A DNA stretch of 64,000 bases from Rubrivivax rivuli. GTDB lineage: Bacteria > Pseudomonadota > Gammaproteobacteria > Burkholderiales > Burkholderiaceae_C. Both the position numbers and the translations under genes were made by a program. The notes beneath the pieces were generated by a model. That model ran no database searches. It was not told where the DNA came from and worked only from the letters and a program-made list of their open reading frames with translations. The stretch lies in contig NZ_SACR01000002.1 of NCBI RefSeq assembly GCF_004016505.1, positions 124,001-188,000 on the forward strand, read 5' to 3'. Below, piece after piece: positions 51,406 through 59,486 of this stretch. Positions within the stretch are counted from its first letter, which is position 1, and each line of letters starts with the position of its first letter.

Positions 51406-51450
51406 GGGGCAGCCTCGGGGTGTCCGGCAAGGGACCGGAACTTCGAACCC

Positions 51451-51492
51451 AGTCTAGGAAACACGGGGCAAGGCAGGGTTGACGCGGGTCAA
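51451..51492 (-). promoter_or_regulatory. FNR/ANR-type box and -10 element of the usp operon
   Basis: TTGAC-GCGG-GTCAA at 51479-51492 is a perfect inverted repeat with FNR/ANR geometry. On the minus strand TAGACT (51451-51456) lies where a -10 box should be; a start site at about 51444 puts the box centre 41-42 bases upstream, the class II activator position. Universal stress genes are known members of ANR regulons in related bacteria. Confidence 0.7.
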
Positions 51493-51598
51493 GGGCAGCC
51501 GCAAGAAACCCTGCCCGCGCTCCGGGAAAACGCCCGTTGTTGCCAGCGCCAGGGCGCACCGATGATCCAGCGCAGAACCTAACGAGGAGGAGACACGC

Positions 51599-52492
51599 AT
51601 GCGCAAGACCACCCCATGGCGTTGGCTGGCCGCGCTGGGCCTGCTGAGCGCGGGCGCCTGGCTGGCCCTGGCCCAGGCCACCAACTACAGCCTCTGGATC
51701 AACGGCCGCACCGGCGGCGGCCAGGTCGGCAACCACGCCGACTTCACCTACTGGGGCCCGGCGACCACCGCCGCCGGCGTCAACAAGAAGGCCGTGAACT
51801 GGGACGGCTACAACCGCATCAGCACCACCAACGGCAACATCCGCGACGCACTGGATTGCTACTGCACGGGGCCGAACTGGTGTTACGTGGCGGCCCACTC
51901 CGCCGGCAACCTGCAGATCGGCTACGCACTGTCGCTCTACGGCACCAGCAGCCGCAGCATCAAGACACCCACGCCGAACAGCGCCGGCCAATGCAGCAAC
52001 AGTGGCGCCGGCACGCAGACGGGCTGGAACATCAAGTGGGTGAACGTGGCCGGCGGCGCCGGCGGCGGCAGCGAACTGGCCGATGCCGGTGACTGGGCGC
52101 TGAGCGAGCCGCTGGTGAGCGACCTGAAGACCAGCACGGCACGCGCGCTGTACAACCACAACGCCACCACCGGCAAGTGGTTCTACATGTACGCCGGCAG
52201 CAAGGGCACGCTGTACAGCTTCGTGCTGCCGGGGCAGGACGACGAGGCCATCGCCTACCACTCCAGCGGCGGCGTCTCGGGCAGCAGCGGCGCCTCGTTC
52301 TGCAACCCCAGCGACTGGCTGTGCAACGACCTCACGCTGGGCACCGCGGCCAACCAGGGCGGCCGCGCGAAGTGGAGCTACCACTCGGTGCGCTTCCGCG
52401 ATGACGGCGAGGCGCTGGACCACTACACGCGCGGCAACTGGGCGGGCATCGTCTCGAAGGTGCGTGCCGACATGGTGGCCAACGCGCAGTGA
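51599..52492 (+). CDS. Secreted alpha/beta-hydrolase-like protein
   Basis: A 297-residue exported protein (signal peptide about 1-26, ending LAQA) preceded by GAGGAGG. CYVAAHSAGNLQIGYALSLYG resembles the nucleophile elbow of lipases (A-H-S-x-G-N), giving Ser as a candidate nucleophile; a candidate His occurs late (HYTRGNW or YHSVRF). The mature part has six or more cysteines, suggesting disulfides. It is Gly/Ser/Asn-rich and I cannot place it in a named family. It overlaps the next gene by four bases (GTGA). Confidence 0.7.
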   Translation: MRKTTPWRWLAALGLLSAGAWLALAQATNYSLWINGRTGGGQVGNHADFTYWGPATTAAGVNKKAVNWDGYNRISTTNGNIRDALDCYCTGPNWCYVAAHSAGNLQIGYALSLYGTSSRSIKTPTPNSAGQCSNSGAGTQTGWNIKWVNVAGGAGGGSELADAGDWALSEPLVSDLKTSTARALYNHNATTGKWFYMYAGSKGTLYSFVLPGQDDEAIAYHSSGGVSGSSGASFCNPSDWLCNDLTLGTAANQGGRAKWSYHSVRFRDDGEALDHYTRGNWAGIVSKVRADMVANAQ

Positions 52493-53745
52493 AGCCACGG
52501 CCGGGCCGCCAGCGCCCGCAACAGGGGCGCGCAGCCTGGCTGGGCGTGGCGGTGCTGGCCGCTGCACTGGCGCTCTTCGCCTGGTGGCAGGGCGCGCTGG
52601 GCGAACTGCGGGCCGCCACGCCGGCGCAGCTGCTGGCACCGCAGGCTGCGGCACCAGCGCCCGCCGCAGCCCCCAGCCCCGCGGCAGCGCCCGCTTCACG
52701 CAGCCTGGGGGCGCCCCTGAGCCCGCTGGGCCTGGCCCAGCGGCGCGAACAGCTGGAACTCTGGCAAGGCCGCCTCGAGCGCGCGCGTGAGGCGCTGCAG
52801 GGCTACCAGGCCGCGGCGCAGTACCCCCACGAATCGCGGCCGCTGAGCGAACACCCGGACCAGCTGCGCCCCTTCGCGCCCATCACCGAAGAGCGCGCGC
52901 TGCGCATGCCGGGCGGCAGCACCACCCAGGGCGTGCGCCTGCGCACCACGCAGGAGCGCGTGTTTGCCAGCGGCATGGAGAGCAACCGCATCACGATCAC
53001 GCTCACCGACGAGCAGGGCCGCACGCTGCCCCTGCGCGTGCAACGCGCGGTTCAGAAGGAAGTGACGCCCCCCGGCGCCACGGCACGCACGGCCGAGGTG
53101 GCGCTGGCCGTCAACGACACCGGCACCCAGGGCGACCTGGTGGCCGGCGACGGCACCTGGTCGGTGCTGATGCAGCCCGGCGCGCAGGGTTTCGCCGGCT
53201 TCGCCGGCACGGTGCGCCTGGAACTGAACCTGGAGTACGCCGGCCAGCCCGGCTTCCTCTACTTCGACCTCGTCTACAGCCCCGAGCAAGCCGCCACCTG
53301 GCTTCCTGGCGTGCGCGAGGCCGCCACGCCCGCCGGTCTCGATTTCTTCGTGAAGGCGCAGGTGCACAAGCCCGGCCGCTACGTCGTCACCGGCCGCGTC
53401 GACGATGCACGCGGCACGCCCGTGGCGCTGGTGCAGTTCAATGGCGAGGTGGGCGCGGGTGCCGTGGAGTTCAAGCTGCCGGTCTTCGGCAAGCTCATCC
53501 GCGACGCCAAGCCCGAGTTTCCGCTGGTGCTGCGCGACGTGGAGGGCTTCCTGCTGAAGCCCGACACCTTCCCAGACCGCGTGATGCTGGCGCGCCGCAT
53601 CGGCGAGCAGCACCGCTCTCGCAGCTACGCGCTGGCGAGCTTCTCCGAGGCCGAGTGGCAAAGCGAGGAGCGCACGCGCTACCTCACCGAACTGGGCAAG
53701 GATGTGGCCGAGGCCGAGCAGAAGGTGCGCCAGCTGCAACCCTGA
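52489..53745 (+). CDS. Membrane-anchored choice-of-anchor-X-like protein
   Basis: A 418-residue protein from the GTG at 52489. There is one N-terminal membrane helix (about 16-34), an Ala/Pro linker, a helical stretch, then beta domains. VALAVNDTGTQGDLVAGDGTWSV matches the calcium-loop-like GDLVAGDG signature of choice-of-anchor X domains found in surface proteins. A helical Glu/Gln-rich C-terminus follows. It is translationally coupled to the hydrolase-like gene; the two probably act together in the envelope. Function unknown. Confidence 0.7.
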   Translation: MKPRPGRQRPQQGRAAWLGVAVLAAALALFAWWQGALGELRAATPAQLLAPQAAAPAPAAAPSPAAAPASRSLGAPLSPLGLAQRREQLELWQGRLERAREALQGYQAAAQYPHESRPLSEHPDQLRPFAPITEERALRMPGGSTTQGVRLRTTQERVFASGMESNRITITLTDEQGRTLPLRVQRAVQKEVTPPGATARTAEVALAVNDTGTQGDLVAGDGTWSVLMQPGAQGFAGFAGTVRLELNLEYAGQPGFLYFDLVYSPEQAATWLPGVREAATPAGLDFFVKAQVHKPGRYVVTGRVDDARGTPVALVQFNGEVGAGAVEFKLPVFGKLIRDAKPEFPLVLRDVEGFLLKPDTFPDRVMLARRIGEQHRSRSYALASFSEAEWQSEERTRYLTELGKDVAEAEQKVRQLQP

Positions 53746-53780
53746 CCGGCCGGATGCGGCACCGGCGCCGTGGCGTCTTC

Positions 53781-54203
53781 TCAGCGCCCGCCAGGCTGGA
53801 AGTGCTTCATGCGGGCGTTGAGTTCCACCGCCTGCACCTCGGCATCGGCCGCCAGGCGCGCCAGCCGCGCCTGCAGCGCGGCGGCCTGCGCCGCTGCGGG
53901 GGTCATCGCCACCAGCGCGCTGCCCACGCCCAGCGTCTGCAGGTAGTGCAGCGCCACGCCGTGACGGCGGGCCAGGGCGTCCAGGGCGCGCTGCACGGTG
54001 CCGCGCGCGCCAGCGTCGCCCTGGGCCTGCAGCAAAGCCGCCTGCAGTTCGGGGCGCTTGAACTGCAGGATGAGCTCGTCAGCCTGCACAGGGGCCGCCG
54101 GGCGCGGCGCGGGGGCAGGCGCCCCCGCTGTGGCCGCCGGCCCCACGGCGCTGGCCACCACGCCGGCCACCAGCACCCGGCCCCAGCGGCGCCTGGTCAA
54201 CAC
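53781..54203 (-). CDS. Stand-alone I9-type prodomain-like protein
   Basis: A 140-residue exported protein (signal peptide about 1-26). The mature region aligns along its length with the prodomain of the S8 protease encoded just upstream: VQRALDALARRHGVALHYL against VMQRLEALSARSGTPLKHV, and AEVQAVELNARM against PEVLSVELNAMM. It has no protease domain. Its start is seven bases after the protease stop on the same strand. Subtilisin prodomains fold and inhibit their protease; a separate copy could act as an inhibitor or intermolecular chaperone. That role is inference. Confidence 0.75.
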   Translation of the reverse strand: MLTRRRWGRVLVAGVVASAVGPAATAGAPAPAPRPAAPVQADELILQFKRPELQAALLQAQGDAGARGTVQRALDALARRHGVALHYLQTLGVGSALVAMTPAAAQAAALQARLARLAADAEVQAVELNARMKHFQPGGR

Positions 54204-54210
54204 CGCCCAC

Positions 54211-55974
54211 TCACTGCGGCGTGTAGCGGCCCACCAGCGTGACGTTCGAGTACGCCGAGTAGGCGCGCACGTTCACGTGGTAGGTGCCCGCCTGGATGTT
54301 GGTGATGGTGCAGGTCTCGGTGTTGCCGCTGCGGAAGGGCCGGCAGTCGTAGGTGGTGGTGGTGGGCGCGGTGCCGAACCGCACGTAGAGGTCGGCATCG
54401 CCCGTGCCGCCGCTGATCGAGAAGCTCAGGCTCGTGCGGCCGGCGGGCACCACCATCGTGAAGCGGTTGTCGGTGCCGGTGGCGCCCGAGATCACGCGGC
54501 CCACGTTGTTCTGCAGCACGTTGCCCGCGGGCGGCGGCGGGGGCGGCGTGGTGCCGCTGATGGCGGTGAGGGCCGCGTTGGCATCGACGATGCCGGTGCC
54601 GCAGCCGCTGCAGGCCTGCGGGAACACGCGGGCCGAGTTGCGCAGCGCGGTCTCGATCTCGGTGGGCGTGGCCGTGGGCTTGGCCTGGAACAGCAGCGCC
54701 GCCACACCGGCCACGTGCGGCGTGGCCATGCTGGTGCCGTTGTAGCTGGCGTAGCTTTCGGCCGCCGGCACGGTGGTGCCGCTGTTCAGCGTGGAGAGGA
54801 TGCCCGCGCCCGGCGCCGCCACGTCCACCACGGTGCCGAAGTTCGAGAAGCTGGCCTTGCCGCCGCTGCGCGTGGTGGCCGCCACGGTGATCACGCCGGT
54901 GCAGTTCGCCGGGCGCGCGTTGACGGCGTCGACGTTGCTGTTGCCCGCCGCCACCACCACGGCCGCGCCGAGCGAGCGCGCGGTGTTGATGGCCGTCTGG
55001 TAGGTGGTGCCGCAGGCGCCGCTGCCCCCGAGGCTCATGTTGATGACCTTGGCCGGGTTGGCGTTGGCCGGCACGCCGGGCACGCTGCCGCCGGCCGACC
55101 ACACGATGGCGTCGGCAATGTCGGCCAGCGTGCCGCCGCACTTGGCCAGTGCACGCACCGGGACGATCTTCGCGCCGAAGGCCACGCCGGCCACGCCCGC
55201 GGCGTTGTTGGTGACGGCGGCCACGGTGCCTGCCACGTGCGTGCCGTGCCAGGAACTGTTGGCGGCGGTGGGCCGGCCGCACTCGCCGGCCAGCGACCAG
55301 TCGCCCTCGTCGCGCGGGTTGCTGTCACGGCCGTTGCCGTCGCGCGCAGCTGCGGCGTCGGAGACGAAGTCGTAGCCGGGCAGCACGTTGGCGTTCAGGT
55401 CGCTGTGCGGCACGATGCCGGTGTCGATGATGGCCACCGCCACACCCGTGCCCCTGGCGCGGTCCCAGGCGGGCACGGCGTTGATGCCGCCGGTGGCTTC
55501 GAAGTAATGCCATTGCTCGGGGTAGCGCGTGTCGTTGGGCGTGAGCAGCGGCTGCATCATCGCGTTGAGTTCGACCGACAGCACCTCGGGGTCTTGGCGC
55601 AGTTGCTCGGCCAGGGCCGCCAGGTCGGGCTTGCGGGTGCTGCGGGTGTCGCCGCTGGTCTCGACCACGTCGATCAGCTGCGCGCCGATGGCCAGCGCGC
55701 GCACGTGCTTCAGCGGCGTGCCGCTGCGCGCCGACAGCGCCTCCAGCCGCTGCATCACGCGGGTGCGCGCCGCGAACGAGGCGTCGCTGCCGCGCAGTTC
55801 GGCCGCGGCCGCGCCGTCGCGGTACTTCACGATCAGGCCCTGCGCAGGCAGTTGCACGGCCTCGCGCATCGGCTGGAACTCTTCCTGGCCCGCGTGGGCC
55901 TGCGGGCCGAGCGCCCACAGGGCCGCCAAGGCGCAGGCGATCAGGTGACGCTGGGGTTGAACTTGTCGAGACAT
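54211..55974 (-). CDS. S8 family serine peptidase with I9 prodomain and PPC domain
   Basis: A 587-residue secreted subtilase. Signal peptide about 1-28; prodomain about 40-148; catalytic Asp184 (AIIDTG), His243 (WHGTHVAGT) and Ser415 (YNGTSMATPH); Pro-rich linker (TTPPPPPP, about 475-482); C-terminal PPC domain (about 484-587, GDADLYVRFG), which is normally trimmed after secretion. GAGGAA precedes the ATG at 55974. A prodomain-like gene follows in the same operon. It diverges from serC. Confidence 0.94.
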   Translation of the reverse strand: MSRQVQPQRHLIACALAALWALGPQAHAGQEEFQPMREAVQLPAQGLIVKYRDGAAAAELRGSDASFAARTRVMQRLEALSARSGTPLKHVRALAIGAQLIDVVETSGDTRSTRKPDLAALAEQLRQDPEVLSVELNAMMQPLLTPNDTRYPEQWHYFEATGGINAVPAWDRARGTGVAVAIIDTGIVPHSDLNANVLPGYDFVSDAAAARDGNGRDSNPRDEGDWSLAGECGRPTAANSSWHGTHVAGTVAAVTNNAAGVAGVAFGAKIVPVRALAKCGGTLADIADAIVWSAGGSVPGVPANANPAKVINMSLGGSGACGTTYQTAINTARSLGAAVVVAAGNSNVDAVNARPANCTGVITVAATTRSGGKASFSNFGTVVDVAAPGAGILSTLNSGTTVPAAESYASYNGTSMATPHVAGVAALLFQAKPTATPTEIETALRNSARVFPQACSGCGTGIVDANAALTAISGTTPPPPPPAGNVLQNNVGRVISGATGTDNRFTMVVPAGRTSLSFSISGGTGDADLYVRFGTAPTTTTYDCRPFRSGNTETCTITNIQAGTYHVNVRAYSAYSNVTLVGRYTPQ

Positions 55975-56288
55975 CTCAATTCCTCGCTGTGCAGTCGGTT
56001 GAAGGTTTTTGCCGTTGGGGGGCCGGATGCATGCTTTTCGAGCGTTAGCGCCTCGACGAGCCACGGGCATCACCATGCCCGTCGGCGCGTGCTGCAGCCT
56101 TTGCCGCAGGCCATTGTTCGGCCCGCCCTGCGATCGCGCATCCAGGGTCAACCCGCAGGCCGGCCGATGCTGGTGACAAGTCTTGCCCTCGGTCACCGCC
56201 TGCGGGTGCTGGCTACACTTCCCGCCGCGGGCTGGCCTGTTTCCGCAATTCCGCCTCCGCCCCCAGGCCGGCCCTGGCAAGCACCACC
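55975..56288. other. 314-bp divergent region between the S8 protease and serC
   Basis: Contains a perfect eight-base hairpin ACGGGCAT-CACC-ATGCCCGT at 56063-56082 and, for serC, TACACT at 56214-56219 as a weak -10 candidate. No gene is supported. I looked for a GEMM-type cyclic-di-GMP riboswitch and did not find its conserved parts. Confidence 0.45.
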
Positions 56289-57371
56289 ATGACCCGTGTT
56301 CACAATTTCAGCGCCGGCCCCGCGGCGCTGCCCGAGAGCGTGCTGCAGCAGGCGGCCGCCGAGATGCTGGATTGGCGCGGCAGCGGCATGGGCGTGATGG
56401 AGATGAGCCACCGCGGCCCGCAGTTCACGCAGATCGCCGCCGAGGCCGAGAGTCTGCTGCGCGAACTGCTGCAGGCCCCGCCGAACTACAAGCTGCTCTT
56501 CATGCAGGGGGGTGCGCTGGCCGAAAACGCCATCGTGCCGATGAACATGCTGCGCGGCCGCGCCAGCGCCGACTACATCGACACCGGCGAGTGGAGCAAG
56601 AAGTCGGCACAGGAAGCGCGGCGCTACGGCGGCGTGAACATCGCCGCCAGCGGCGCGGGCAGCGGCTACACCGCCATCCCCGCGCGCGAGACCTGGCAGC
56701 TCGACCCGCAAGCCGCCTACGTGCACATCTGCAGCAACGAGACCATCGGCGGCCTGGAGTACCACTTCACACCCGACGTGGGTGAGGTGCCGCTGGTGGC
56801 CGACATGAGCAGCAGCATCCTCAGCCGGCCGGTGGATGTATCGAAGTACGGGCTGATCTACGGCGGCGCGCAGAAGAACATCGGCCCGGCCGGCCTTACG
56901 CTGGTGATCGTGCGCGAAGACCTGCTCGGCCAGGCCCTGCCCTGCACGCCCACGGCCTTCAACTACCAGGTGGTGGCCGACAACGGCAGCATGTACAACA
57001 CGCCGCCCACCTACGCGATCTACATCGCCGGGCTGGTGTTCAACTGGATCAAGGCCCAGGGCGGGCTGGCCGCGATGGAGCAGCACAACGCCGCCAAGGC
57101 CGCGCTGCTGTACGGTGCGCTGGACGCCAGCGATTTCTACAGCACGCCCGTGGCGCGCGAGTGCCGCAGCCGCATGAACGTGACCTTCCGCCTGCCCGAC
57201 GAGCGCCTGGACGCCGCCTTCCTGAAGGGCGCCGAGGCGCGCGGCCTCGTGCAGCTCAAGGGCCACCGCGTGGTGGGCGGCATGCGCGCCTCGCTCTACA
57301 ACGCCATGCCGCTGGCCGGCGTACAGGCGCTGGTGGACTGGCTGCGCGAGTTCGAGAAGACGCAAGGCTGA
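56289..57371 (+). CDS. serC: Phosphoserine aminotransferase
   Basis: A 360-residue PLP enzyme making phosphoserine in serine (and pyridoxine) synthesis. It opens with [13 protein letters not shown]; the PLP Lys is residue 196 ([12 protein letters not shown]); further conserved parts are [10 protein letters not shown] and [14 protein letters not shown]. The crotonase gene follows six bases after the stop. Confidence 0.96.
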   Translation: MTRVHNFSAGPAALPESVLQQAAAEMLDWRGSGMGVMEMSHRGPQFTQIAAEAESLLRELLQAPPNYKLLFMQGGALAENAIVPMNMLRGRASADYIDTGEWSKKSAQEARRYGGVNIAASGAGSGYTAIPARETWQLDPQAAYVHICSNETIGGLEYHFTPDVGEVPLVADMSSSILSRPVDVSKYGLIYGGAQKNIGPAGLTLVIVREDLLGQALPCTPTAFNYQVVADNGSMYNTPPTYAIYIAGLVFNWIKAQGGLAAMEQHNAAKAALLYGALDASDFYSTPVARECRSRMNVTFRLPDERLDAAFLKGAEARGLVQLKGHRVVGGMRASLYNAMPLAGVQALVDWLREFEKTQG

Positions 57372-57377
57372 GCCGCG

Positions 57378-58148
57378 GTGGGCCCGCCGCTGCTGCACCT
57401 GGCCGAAGACGGCCGCGCCACCCTCACGCTGCAACGCCCGCAGCACCACCACCGCCTGCACCGCGAAGACCTGCACGCGCTGCAGCAGCACCTGCGCGCG
57501 CTGGCGCAGGAGCCGCGCGCACGCGTGCTCGTCCTCACCGCCAGCGGCCCTGTGTTCTGCAGCGGCTTTCACCTCGGTGAACTGGAAGAGGCCGAGGCCG
57601 GCGCCGCCGACCCGCAGCTCTTCGAGCACGCGGTGGATGCACTGGAGGCGCTGCCCCTGCCCACCGTGGCGCGCCTGAACGGCAGCGTCTATGGCGGCGC
57701 CACCGACCTGGCGCTGGCCTGCGACTTCCGCATCGGCGTGCAAGGGATGGAACTGCGCATGCCCGCGGCGCGCCTGGGCCTGCACTACTACCCCAGCGGG
57801 CTGCAACGCTACGTCTCGCGCCTGGGGCTGCAGGCGGCCAAGCGCCTGTTCCTGCTGGCGCAGGCGGTGCGTTCCGACGAGCTGCTGCGCATCGGCTACC
57901 TCGACCAGCAGGTGCCGGCCGAGGCGCTGGACGCTGCCACCGACGCCACCGTGCAGGCGCTGCTGGCCGGCGCGCCCCTGGCGCTGCAGGGCATGAAGCT
58001 CTCGCTCGACGACACCGCACGCGGCCCCGATGCCGCGGCGGCGGCGCGCATCGCCGAGCGCGTGGCGCGTTGCGCCGTCAGTGCCGATCTGCAGGAAGGC
58101 CTGGCCGCCTGGGCCGCGCGCCGCGCGCCGCGCTTCCAAGGCCGCTGA
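57378..58148 (+). CDS. Enoyl-CoA hydratase/isomerase family protein
   Basis: A 256-residue crotonase-fold protein from the GTG at 57378. The oxyanion loops are FCSGFHLGEL and GSVYGGATDLALACD. The position of the second catalytic Glu of hydratases (P-E in the classical PEVKLGL) reads PAARLGL, so hydratase chemistry is unlikely; an isomerase or other CoA reaction is possible. It is six bases after serC and probably cotranscribed. Confidence 0.85.
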   Translation: MGPPLLHLAEDGRATLTLQRPQHHHRLHREDLHALQQHLRALAQEPRARVLVLTASGPVFCSGFHLGELEEAEAGAADPQLFEHAVDALEALPLPTVARLNGSVYGGATDLALACDFRIGVQGMELRMPAARLGLHYYPSGLQRYVSRLGLQAAKRLFLLAQAVRSDELLRIGYLDQQVPAEALDAATDATVQALLAGAPLALQGMKLSLDDTARGPDAAAAARIAERVARCAVSADLQEGLAAWAARRAPRFQGR

Positions 58149-58237
58149 CAGCGCCCCCGGGTTCGCGGGGACGCCCTGCCGGCAACCCGCCGCGCCGCCT
58201 ACCATCAACGCTGGCGTTATTCATGCAGGAGGATGTG

Positions 58238-59263
58238 ATGAAGAAGATCCTGGTCGCGCTCGGTGCCACCCTGTGCTCGATGCTCGCCGCGGCCCAGCCC
58301 GTGCCGACGCAGAACGTGCTGCTGGCCGTGGACACCGGCCGCAACCGCGTGATGACGCTCGACCCGCAAACAGGCGCGGTGCTCAACGCGAACTTCATCG
58401 TCGACATCGGCGCCGGCAGCCCCTTCGACTTCCAGACCCCGCGCGCCGCCATCCAGGTGGGGCAGGAGATCTGGGTCAGCGACCAGAGCCCCAACGTCAA
58501 CGCCATCTACCGCTTCGACCTGGGCGGCGGCTATGTCGGCCGCATCGGCGGCAACGTGCCCGGCGGTGGCCTGAGCAACGTGCGAGGCCTGCGTTTCATC
58601 GACGGCGTGGTCTACGCGGTCAACGCCGGCACCGACAACGGTGCGCCAGGCGCCTCGCTGGTGCGCATCGACACCGCGGGCAACATCCTGGGCGCCTTCA
58701 GCACCAGCGCCAGCGGCGGCACCCTGGGCAACTCGCCGTGGGACGTGGTCAGCTACAACGGGCAGCTGCTGGTGTCCGACGGCACCTCGCGCGCGCTGCA
58801 GCTCTACAACACCGACGGCAGCTACAGCGGTGCCTTCACGGCGGCCTTCAACAACATCCCGCAGCAGATGTTCGTTCGCGCCAACGGCAACGTGCTCTCC
58901 GCGGCCAACGGCTCGCAGCCGCTGGCCAGCTTCGGCCTGTACGAGTTCGGCGCCAACGGCAGCCTGGTCAGCAGCTGGACGGGCACCCCTGGCCTGGGCG
59001 TGCGCGGCGTGGCCGAGCTGGGCAACGGCCGCTACCTCATCAGCGAGTCGGGCGGCGCCAACGCCGCGCGCGGCCTGGGCACCATCGACCCCGCCGGCCC
59101 GGCCAACAACAGCAACTTCTCGCTGGTGCTGGGCAGTGTGAATGGCGGCTGGATCAGTGCTGCCGTGCTGCCCGTGCCCGAGCCAGGCACCTGGGCGCTG
59201 ATGGCCGCCGGGCTGCTGGCGGTGGTGGGCGTGGCGCGGCGGCGGGTGGTGCCCGCAAGCTGA
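58238..59263 (+). CDS. PEP-CTERM protein with beta-propeller-like repeats
   Basis: A 341-residue secreted protein: signal peptide (about 1-22), then repeated blade-like stretches (LLAVDTGRNRVMTLDPQTG, IYRFDLGGGYVGRIGGN, LQLYNTDGSYSGAF, LYEFGANGSLVSSW) typical of NHL/six-bladed propellers, and a PEP-CTERM tail (VPEPGTWALMAAGLLAVVG then ARRR). AGGAGG precedes the ATG at 58238. It is likely anchored by exosortase. Confidence 0.87.
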   Translation: MKKILVALGATLCSMLAAAQPVPTQNVLLAVDTGRNRVMTLDPQTGAVLNANFIVDIGAGSPFDFQTPRAAIQVGQEIWVSDQSPNVNAIYRFDLGGGYVGRIGGNVPGGGLSNVRGLRFIDGVVYAVNAGTDNGAPGASLVRIDTAGNILGAFSTSASGGTLGNSPWDVVSYNGQLLVSDGTSRALQLYNTDGSYSGAFTAAFNNIPQQMFVRANGNVLSAANGSQPLASFGLYEFGANGSLVSSWTGTPGLGVRGVAELGNGRYLISESGGANAARGLGTIDPAGPANNSNFSLVLGSVNGGWISAAVLPVPEPGTWALMAAGLLAVVGVARRRVVPAS

Positions 59264-59486
59264 GACAGCTTCGGGTTCCGCACCGGAGCCCGCCATCGCC
59301 CCGAGCCCAGCGCATCCAGCGCAAGAGAACGCGCGCCGCGCCGCCCGCCCCACGGCAGGCGAGCGCCTGAGCCGCCCCTTGCCGACCTGGGCCGCCTCGT
59401 CCTGCACGTCACCAGCCTTGCTGACGACGCCCGGGCGCGGCACCGAAGAATGCGCCCTGACGATCCATCCACACCGAGGAGCAGAA

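Noticed and set aside
55975..56288. Cyclic-di-GMP (GEMM) riboswitch before the S8 protease
   Set aside because: A hairpin is present, but the conserved GEMM core and tetraloop receptor sequences are not.
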